A DNA stretch of 64,000 nucleotides from NCBI GenBank assembly GCA_964434425.1, contig CAYSVH010000007.1:1-64000 (forward strand), in the 5' to 3' direction. Positions within the stretch are counted from its first letter, which is position 1, and every line of letters starts with the position of its first letter. The position numbers were made by a program, and so were the translations under genes. The stretch is from CALMEC01 sp964434425. GTDB taxonomy: Bacteria; Actinomycetota; Thermoleophilia; Miltoncostaeales; Miltoncostaeaceae. Under the pieces are notes generated by a model. That model worked only from the letters and a program-made list of their open reading frames with translations, ran no database searches and was not told the origin of the DNA. Shown here one piece after another: positions 58,171 through 64,000 of the stretch.

Positions 58171-59145
58171 TTGAACGACCGACCGCGCGATCTTTCGACC
58201 GGCCGGACGCGGAGGTGCAGGTGGCTCGTCGCCATGGGCATCGCGACGGGCGTCATCGGAGTCTCCACCGCCACCGCTCTCGACGTACCGCTTCCGAAGA
58301 CCTCGACTCTCCAGGCGGGTGCGGCCCCCCAGACCGCTGCCACCGCGACCACCAAGACCGGTCAGATGACGCCGACGTCGGCGAAGGCGTCCCCGCGGAT
58401 CAACTGGAGCGCCTACCTCGGCTCCCGTGACCTGCGCCTCGGCGTGGTGGGCTCGGACGTGAAGCACCTGCAGAACGTGCTTCGCCGCAAGGGGCAGCGG
58501 GTCTCCGCCGACGGCGTGTACGGCCGGCAGACGCGTGGCGCGGTCATCCGCATGCAGCAGCGCCTCAAGATGAAGCGGACCGGAATCGCGAATGCGGCGT
58601 TCGTCCGTCGTCTCGGGGTGAAAATCCGCGCTCCGCGGAGCGTCGCTCCCACTCCGGCGGTCGCGGCCGCGCCCGTGGGCGGGGGGTACCCGCTGGCCGG
58701 ACCGAACGCCGCCGCCGCGCGCTACCTGAAGGTGTTCCCCGTCGCCGGCAAGCACACCTACACGAACGACTTCGGCGCTCCGCGCGGCCAGGGACCCCAC
58801 CAGGGCAACGACATCATGGCCGCCCGGGTCCCCGTGCGCGCGGTGGCCGACGGCACCATCACCCGGGCCAACCGCGTGGAGAAGGGCCTCGGCGGTATCT
58901 ACGTCTGGCTCAAGGACGGCGCGGGCCACGAGTACTACTACGCCCACCTGACGTCGATCCATCCCGGCATCGAACCCGGTGTTCGCGTGACGGCGGGCCG
59001 TGAGCTCGGCATCGTCGGCAACACGGGTGACGCACGCTACGGCGCGACGCACCTCCACTTCGAGATCCGGCCCGCGGGAAGCAGCCCGATCAACCCCTAC
59101 AACGACCTGCTCGCGGTCGACCCCGAACCGCCGGCACGCAAGTGA
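58171..59145 (+). CDS. Secreted peptidoglycan-binding M23 endopeptidase
   Basis: Read from TTG 58171 (GGAG about 9 nt upstream): 324 residues. Signal anchor WLVAMGIATGVIGVSTATA, a PG-binding-1 domain (about 80-145, LRLGVVGSDVKHLQNVL...DGVYGRQTRGAV), then an M23 domain with HQGNDIMA (first His/Asp ligands) and HLHFEIRP. It cleaves peptide crosslinks in the wall. The longer ATG-less frame upstream is unconserved. A second M23 gene follows 70 nt later on the same strand. Confidence 0.88.
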   Translation: MNDRPRDLSTGRTRRCRWLVAMGIATGVIGVSTATALDVPLPKTSTLQAGAAPQTAATATTKTGQMTPTSAKASPRINWSAYLGSRDLRLGVVGSDVKHLQNVLRRKGQRVSADGVYGRQTRGAVIRMQQRLKMKRTGIANAAFVRRLGVKIRAPRSVAPTPAVAAAPVGGGYPLAGPNAAAARYLKVFPVAGKHTYTNDFGAPRGQGPHQGNDIMAARVPVRAVADGTITRANRVEKGLGGIYVWLKDGAGHEYYYAHLTSIHPGIEPGVRVTAGRELGIVGNTGDARYGATHLHFEIRPAGSSPINPYNDLLAVDPEPPARK

Positions 59146-59215
59146 CGTTGCACGTCGCCGTCCCTCCCGCAATTGCCGGGGCAGGACGGCGCGACGCAAC
59201 TCCGAACTCTGCATC

Positions 59216-60391
59216 GTGAACGTTCGCCGAGCCGCAATCGCGGTCGCCTCCGTCGCCGTTCTGTCGATCCCGGTCATGCTGGTGGCCGACCGACACAGCG
59301 CCGAGGCCGCCCCCAGCCTGTCGCAGGTCGAGTCCAAAGCGGCCGCTGCACGTGCCAAGGAGGCGGTGCTGACCTCCGAGATCTCCAAGTACTCCGCGCG
59401 TATTCGCGGTGTGGAGGCACGGCTTGCCCCGATCGAGGCGCGCCTCAGCCAGCTCAATGCCGAGGTCGCCGCCCTCGAGACGCGCCGCAGGCAGCTGACC
59501 GCGGAGATCGACGCCGAGCAGAAGCGGCTCGACGCCCTCGTCACCCGCCTGCGCAACCAGCGCGCCGCCCTGGCCGAGCGTCTCTCCAGCGCCTATCGCC
59601 GTGGCGACCCGTCGGTCATCCAGATCCTGGTGCAGTCGGGATCGCTCAGCACGGCCATCTCGGCCCGCGAGAACCTCGAGCGCGCCATGGTCGGCGACGA
59701 GGAGCTCATCCAGTCGACGCGGAAGGACGCGAACGCGTCGCTGCGGGCGCGCAACCAGATCCAGGCGAAGCGCAGCGAGGTCTGGCAGAACGAGAAACGG
59801 GCCAGAGAAGCCCGCGCCGAGCAGAAGGTCACCTTCGACCGTGTGAACTCGGAGAAGCTGAATCTGGAGGCGGCCAAGCAGTCCCGTACCCAGCTCCTGG
59901 CCAAGGTCAAGGTGGACCGCCGTGACCTCGAGAAGCACGCTCAGAACCTTCGCGCACGGTCGCTGCGGCTCCAGAACGAGATCAACCGCGCCAGCGCGTC
60001 TCTGCCGCCCTCGGCACCCGTGAGCGGCAACGGTACGTTCGCCTGGCCGGTTTCCGGCCCGGTCACCTCACCGTTCGGGCCGCGGTGGGGACGCATGCAC
60101 GAGGGCATCGACATCGCCTCTCCGGGCGGCACGCCCATCGGCGCCTCGGCGGACGGCACCGTCATCGTGGCCGGATGGCAGGGCGGCTACGGCAACCTCG
60201 TCGTGGTCTCGCACGGAAGCCTCTCGACCGCCTACGCCCACATGTCGCGGGTCAACGTGTCCGTGGGGCAACGCGTGACGCGCGGCCAGACCCTGGGCGC
60301 CGTGGGGTGCACGGGGCACTGCTACGGCGATCACGTGCACTACGAGGTGCGCTCCAGCGGCCGGGCCGTCAACCCGATCCCGTACATGTAG
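59216..60391 (+). CDS. EnvC-like coiled-coil M23 peptidase
   Basis: Read from GTG 59216: 391 residues. Signal peptide (AAIAVASVAVLSIPVMLVA), a long coiled coil (about 35-260) and a LytM/M23 domain with EGIDIASPGG and DHVHYEVR. This layout resembles EnvC/RipC-type proteins activated by FtsEX during cell division. The active-site His/Asp and HxH are intact, so it may be catalytic. No ftsEX nearby. Downstream is a VIT1/CCC1-type gene. Confidence 0.88.
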   Translation: MNVRRAAIAVASVAVLSIPVMLVADRHSAEAAPSLSQVESKAAAARAKEAVLTSEISKYSARIRGVEARLAPIEARLSQLNAEVAALETRRRQLTAEIDAEQKRLDALVTRLRNQRAALAERLSSAYRRGDPSVIQILVQSGSLSTAISARENLERAMVGDEELIQSTRKDANASLRARNQIQAKRSEVWQNEKRAREARAEQKVTFDRVNSEKLNLEAAKQSRTQLLAKVKVDRRDLEKHAQNLRARSLRLQNEINRASASLPPSAPVSGNGTFAWPVSGPVTSPFGPRWGRMHEGIDIASPGGTPIGASADGTVIVAGWQGGYGNLVVVSHGSLSTAYAHMSRVNVSVGQRVTRGQTLGAVGCTGHCYGDHVHYEVRSSGRAVNPIPYM

Positions 60392-60415
60392 GACCGGTCC
60401 GCGCCGACCCTGCGA

Positions 60416-60443
60416 CGCCGTCATAACGGCGCGGTAGTACGAT
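60416..60443 (+). promoter_or_regulatory. Inverted repeat and -10 upstream of the VIT1/CCC1-like gene
   Basis: CGCCGT (60416-60421), four bases, ACGGCG (60426-60431), then TACGAT (60438-60443) six nt before the ATG. The inverted repeat would cover the spacer and so could be an operator; the mRNA would be leaderless. Confidence 0.5.
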
Positions 60444-60449
60444 CTCCCC

Positions 60450-61163
60450 ATGCCGGAGACCTTTCCGACCCCGTCCGGGCCCGACGCCACGGATGTGGAT
60501 CCGAATGCCGGCGCGTTCTCCCGGATGCTGCGGGTGCACGCCAACGACGGGCTCATGGCCGCGGCGGGTGTGATGCAGGGGCTGAATACGGCCGGGGCGA
60601 CGGGTGTGGAGGCCTTCGTGGCGGCGGTCGGGACCACCGTCGTCGGCGGTCTGCTCGTGTTCGGCACGGAGTTCGGCGAGGCGGCCTCCGAACGCGACAG
60701 TCAACTCGCCATCATCAGGTCGGAGCGCCGCCGGCTGGAGATGAGCCCGCAGGAGGAGTTCGACGAGCTGGTCGACATCTACCGGGCGAAGGGGCTGTCC
60801 GATCGTGTGGCACGTGACGTCGCCACCGAGCTGAACGCGAAGGATGCGCTCGCCGCGCAGCTTGATGCCGAGTATGGCATCAGGGAGATCGGCGATATCG
60901 TGCGGCCTGTTCCGGTCGGTGCGTGGAGCGCGACGGCCTTCATGGCCGGCTCGGCCATCCCGTGGCCGTTCCTTCTGATCGGCCCGGTGCTCATCCGGGA
61001 GATCGTCCTTGCGGTCGTCGTGGCCCTGGCCCTGTGCGTCAGCGCGGTGATGGGTGCCCGGTCGGACCACTCCAACGTACTCACCTCCGTTGCACGCACC
61101 CTGAGTATCGGGCTCGGCACCATGGCGCTCTCGCTGCTCGCGGGATCCCTGGTCAGCTTCTGA
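60450..61163 (+). CDS. VIT1/CCC1-family divalent metal transporter
   Basis: A 237-residue membrane protein: N-terminal NDGLMAAAGVMQGL, a second helix with VVGGLLVFGTEFGEAASERDS, a cytosolic Glu-rich metal-binding loop (RRLEMSPQEEFDELVDIYRAKGLS) and three C-terminal helices. VIT1/CCC1 proteins export Fe2+/Mn2+ from the cytosol in exchange for protons. The first and fourth-helix signatures are present. Its stop overlaps the convergent UDG gene by 11 nt. Confidence 0.87.
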   Translation: MPETFPTPSGPDATDVDPNAGAFSRMLRVHANDGLMAAAGVMQGLNTAGATGVEAFVAAVGTTVVGGLLVFGTEFGEAASERDSQLAIIRSERRRLEMSPQEEFDELVDIYRAKGLSDRVARDVATELNAKDALAAQLDAEYGIREIGDIVRPVPVGAWSATAFMAGSAIPWPFLLIGPVLIREIVLAVVVALALCVSAVMGARSDHSNVLTSVARTLSIGLGTMALSLLAGSLVSF

Positions 61164-61905
61164 TCGATGACGGGCCGCCGCCCGCCTGCCCGGATGCTGC
61201 GGGCCCTGAACGGCGGGCGGCGGCCAGCACATCGTCGATCATGGGATTCGTCAGCCGTCCGGTGAAGGTGTTCTGCTGGCTGGGGTGGTAGCACCCGATC
61301 ACCGTCACCCCGTCGACCGTCTGCCGGACCCCGTGACCGAAGCGGGGGCGAGGTCGGGGCGCGTCCAGCGTCCGCAGAACAGCGTCCCACGCGAACCCGC
61401 CGAGGGCGACGATCACGCGTAGGCCGGGAAGGGCCGCCAGCTCGCGTTCCAGATAGGGGCGGCACGCGTCGCGCTCGGCCGGCGTCGGGCGATTCTGCGG
61501 TGGTGCGCACCGAACGGCGAGGCTCATACGCGCATCGATCAGCCGGAGACCGTCGTCGCGGTGGTCGGAGATCGGCTGGTTCGCCAGACCGGCGCGGTGG
61601 AGCGCCGCCATGAGGAAGTCGGCGCTCCGATCTCCTGTGAAGACGCGGCCCGTGCGGTTGGCGCCGTGCGCGGCGGGCGCCAGGCCCACGATGAGGCACC
61701 GCGCGTCCGGGTCGCCAAAGCCGGGCAGGGGACGGCCCCAGTAGTCGTCGTCGCGGAATGCGGCGCGCTTCGTCGTCGCCACGTGCTCCCGCCATTCCAC
61801 GAGCCGCGGGCAACGGCGGCAGGTGACGATCTCGGCGTCCAGGTCCGTCAGCGCCGCTCGATCGGGAACGGGGTGGCCGCCGTGATGGTCGCGCGCGGTG
61901 GCCAT
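61153..61905 (-). CDS. Family 5-type uracil-DNA glycosylase (UdgB-like)
   Basis: A 250-residue uracil-DNA glycosylase (start ATG 61905). CRRCPRLVEWREHVA gives the first two Fe-S ligands, further Cys lie in ARCLIVG and VRCAPPQNRPTP. The motif 1 GLAPAAHGANRTGRVFTGD fits family 5 (GLAPAAHGxxRTGRxFTGD), and motif 3 is GCYHPSQQNTFTGRLT. It removes uracil, with nfo acting next in repair. Downstream of transaldolase on the same strand (22 nt), so likely one operon. Confidence 0.93.
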   Translation of the reverse strand: MATARDHHGGHPVPDRAALTDLDAEIVTCRRCPRLVEWREHVATTKRAAFRDDDYWGRPLPGFGDPDARCLIVGLAPAAHGANRTGRVFTGDRSADFLMAALHRAGLANQPISDHRDDGLRLIDARMSLAVRCAPPQNRPTPAERDACRPYLERELAALPGLRVIVALGGFAWDAVLRTLDAPRPRPRFGHGVRQTVDGVTVIGCYHPSQQNTFTGRLTNPMIDDVLAAARRSGPAASGQAGGGPSSIRS

Positions 61906-61927
61906 GTGGTGCTCCGCCGGCCGGACG

Positions 61928-63031
61928 CTACGCCGAGATCGTCTCGAGGCGGCGCTCGATGCCCGCGATGAGATCGTCGAACGACGCCGCGAACTTCTCG
62001 ACGCCCTCGCGCTCGAGTACGGCGCAGACGTCGTCGTAGTCGACGCCCGCCGCGGCGAGGGCGGCGAAGAGGGCACGTGCCGCGTCCACGCCCTGGGTGA
62101 CCGTGCCGGGCGTCGGGTCGCCGTGGCCCTGGAACGCCTCGATGGTCTCGTCCGGAAGGGTGTTGACCGTGTCGGGCCCGATGAGCGTGTCGACGTACAG
62201 CGTGTCCGGATAGGCCGGGTTCTTCGTCGAGGTCGACGCCCAGAGGCAGCGCTGCGGACGGGCTCCGCGCGCCGCGAGGCCGTCCCAGCGCGCTCCGCTG
62301 AAGATCTCGCCGTAGGCGGCGTAGGCGAGCCGCGCGTTCGCGACCGCCAGCTTCCCCTTCAGCTCGTCGTGGCCGCCGATCGCGTCGAGGCGCGCGTCCG
62401 CCTCGGTGTCGACGCGCGAGACAAAGAAGCTGGCGACGCTGTGGACCGTGGAGGGATCGCCGCCGTCGTCCACGAACCGCTCCAGGCCGCGGATGTACGC
62501 ATCGGCCACCGCGCGGTACCGGTCGAGCGAGAAGATCAGGGTCACGTTGATCGACTTGCCGCGGGCGATCATCTCCTCGATCGCGAGGAGGCCGGGTTCG
62601 GTGGCCGGGATCTTCACGAGGAGGTTGGGTCGGTCGATCGTGTCGTGCAGGCGTACCGCCTCGGTTATGGTCCCCGATGTGTCGAAGGCGAGACGCGGGT
62701 CGACCTCGATCGAGACGTAGCCGTCGCCGCCGTTCGTGCGCTCCCAGACGGGCAGCAGCACGTCGCAGGCGTCGCTCACGTCACGCGACGCGAGGGCCAC
62801 GAAGATCTCGACCGGATCGGCGGTGTCGCGTCGGACCTCACGTAGCTGCGCGTCGTATGCGTTGCCGGTGGCGAGGGCCTTCTGGAAGATGGTGGGGTTC
62901 GTGGTGATGCCGACGACCGCGTCGTCGCGGATCCGTGCGGCCAGCTCACCCGAGGCGATCAGGGTGCGCGAGAGGTTGTCCATCCAGACGCTCTGTCCCA
63001 TCTCCGACAGGCGTGCGAGGGGCGATGACAT
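61928..63031 (-). CDS. tal: Transaldolase
   Basis: A 367-residue transaldolase: Schiff-base Lys in LLVKIPAT, GITTNPTIF, NVTLIFSLDRY and the KNPAYPDTLYVDTLIG block, typical of the 360-380-residue actinobacterial subfamily. It transfers dihydroxyacetone units in the pentose-phosphate pathway. ATG 63031 is supported by AAGGA 6 nt upstream. A UDG gene follows downstream; divergent from ilvA. Confidence 0.95.
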   Translation of the reverse strand: MSSPLARLSEMGQSVWMDNLSRTLIASGELAARIRDDAVVGITTNPTIFQKALATGNAYDAQLREVRRDTADPVEIFVALASRDVSDACDVLLPVWERTNGGDGYVSIEVDPRLAFDTSGTITEAVRLHDTIDRPNLLVKIPATEPGLLAIEEMIARGKSINVTLIFSLDRYRAVADAYIRGLERFVDDGGDPSTVHSVASFFVSRVDTEADARLDAIGGHDELKGKLAVANARLAYAAYGEIFSGARWDGLAARGARPQRCLWASTSTKNPAYPDTLYVDTLIGPDTVNTLPDETIEAFQGHGDPTPGTVTQGVDAARALFAALAAAGVDYDDVCAVLEREGVEKFAASFDDLIAGIERRLETISA

Positions 63032-63193
63032 GCGTGTCCTTCGTGGTCGTCGACGATGTGCGCGACACGTTAGCCGCTCGCGGGCGTCGACGACCATAGG
63101 TGAGGCCGCTCCGCTCGGTCTCGTCGGCAGAGCGGCCATCGGCGCGCGCTACTGTTCGCATCCGATGCCCCACTTTGCACCCATGGCCCGCTC

Positions 63194-64000
63194 GTGATCC
63201 ACGCCGTCGACGTCGAGCACGCCGCGGAGCGTCTCGCGGGCGTCACACGTCTGACCCCGCTCGAACGCAACGCCCGTCTCTCCGGGCACACGGGCGCCGA
63301 GGTGTACCTGAAGCGGGAGGACCTCCAGCCCGTGCGCTCGTACAAGATGCGCGGCGCCTACAACCTCATGGCGTCGCTCACGCCCGAGGAACGGCGCGTC
63401 GGGGTGGTGTGCGCCAGCGCGGGCAATCACGCGCAGGGCGTGGCCTTCGCGTGTCGCGAACTCTCGATCCGGGCGCAGATCTTCGTGCCGGCCACCACAC
63501 CACGTCAGAAGCGCGATCGCATCATGGCGATCGGGGGTGAACGGGTCGATCTGATCGTCGGCGGTGGCTCCTACGACGAGGCGGCCGCGGCGGCCGGTGA
63601 CGCCGCGGCGGCGAGTGGTGCCGTGAAGGTGCACGCCTTCGACGACGAGCGCGTCATGGCGGGGCAGGGGACCGTGGCGCGCGAGATCGTGACCGAGCTG
63701 GGTGAGCCGCCCGACATGATCGTCGTGCCCATCGGCGGCGGCGGCCTGATCGCCGGATGCGTCGCCTGGCTGTCGGAGTATGCACCCGAGACCACCGTGG
63801 TGGGGGTGGAGCCCGCCGGTGCCGCGGCGATGGCCGCCGCTCTGGAGGCCGGTGGGCCGGTCACACTGACGTCGATGGAGACCTTCGTCGACGGTGCGGC
63901 CGTGCGCCGGATCGGGGACCAGCCGTTCGCGGTGGTCGCCGCGCATCGGCCCCGGATGGTCACCGTGCCCGAGGGGCGGGTGTGCAGCGAGATGCTCGCG
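63194..64000 (+). CDS. ilvA: Threonine dehydratase, N-terminal part (right-truncated)
   Basis: Open from GTG 63194 to the window edge (269 codons, no stop). PLP Lys51 lies in RSYKMRGAYN, with the SAGNHAQG loop, VPIGGGGLIAG phosphate-binding loop and GVEPAGAAAM. It converts threonine to 2-oxobutanoate for isoleucine. A C-terminal ACT-like domain, expected in the biosynthetic type, lies beyond the window. A -10-like TACTGT (63150-63155) precedes. Divergent from tal. Confidence 0.93.
   Translation, partial: MIHAVDVEHAAERLAGVTRLTPLERNARLSGHTGAEVYLKREDLQPVRSYKMRGAYNLMASLTPEERRVGVVCASAGNHAQGVAFACRELSIRAQIFVPATTPRQKRDRIMAIGGERVDLIVGGGSYDEAAAAAGDAAAASGAVKVHAFDDERVMAGQGTVAREIVTELGEPPDMIVVPIGGGGLIAGCVAWLSEYAPETTVVGVEPAGAAAMAAALEAGGPVTLTSMETFVDGAAVRRIGDQPFAVVAAHRPRMVTVPEGRVCSEMLA

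Overview
This is a high-GC chromosomal window with actinobacterial character. Supporting signs are GTG and TTG starts, many 1-4 nt stop/start overlaps, a group II truncated haemoglobin, a PASTA protein, a DUF3152 protein, split LigD-type repair enzymes and a Streptomyces-like PHO box. The housekeeping set and a Cys-rich small protein that I associate with Thermoleophilia suggest a deep-branching actinobacterium of roughly that class; this placement is an inference. I see no prophage, CRISPR array, rRNA or intact transposase.

Layout. 1-7.4 kb: end of rplT, a SpoU rRNA methyltransferase, pheST, argC, argJ and a haemoglobin gene, nearly all translationally coupled. 7.4-9.7 kb: a beta-lactamase-fold protein, a lipoprotein and a YcxB-like membrane protein. 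9.7-15.7 kb: argB-argD, an anti-sigma-like kinase, argG and two coupled proteins of unknown function with matching C-termini. 15.8-25.2 kb: a small membrane protein, dnaE, a Cys-rich protein, an M29 aminopeptidase, a PASTA pseudokinase, a small metallopeptidase-like protein and an M32 carboxypeptidase. 25.3-30.7 kb: glucan phosphorylase and a phosphate-type two-component system with phoU. 30.9-36 kb: msrA, an MFS exporter, a short membrane peptide, DUF3152, tRNA-Gly and a methyltransferase. 36-45 kb: a second two-component system with a coupled cyclase-family hydrolase, a frame-broken stretch, nfo/gltX on a shared promoter, and split LigD polymerase and ligase. 45-50 kb: tRNA-Pro, ppa, a GerW-like protein, an S33 hydrolase and an ABC exporter. 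50-57.6 kb: mutS2, a phosphohexomutase and ccmE-ccmF with a CcmI-like protein. 57.6-64 kb: two M23 peptidases, a VIT1/CCC1-like transporter, a uracil-DNA glycosylase, transaldolase and the start of a threonine dehydratase gene.

The most unusual feature is a dispersed, non-coding element of about 200 bp with inverted ends (CTAG-ATGGTTGATTCCATGG and its near-complement). I find nine full, partial or collapsed copies. They sit exactly at gene boundaries: three supply a TAG stop codon, and three place a TAGNNT (-10-like) hexamer 6-8 nt before a start codon, where leaderless transcripts would begin. One full copy fills the argC-argJ gap. A second palindrome family, centred on GGTGCCAGGCACC, occurs near 54.4 and 57.7 kb.

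Many genes have a TANNNT hexamer 6-9 nt before the start codon and no Shine-Dalgarno sequence, so leaderless transcription looks common here. Arginine genes are spread over three clusters (CJ, BD, G) without argF, argH or argR in view.
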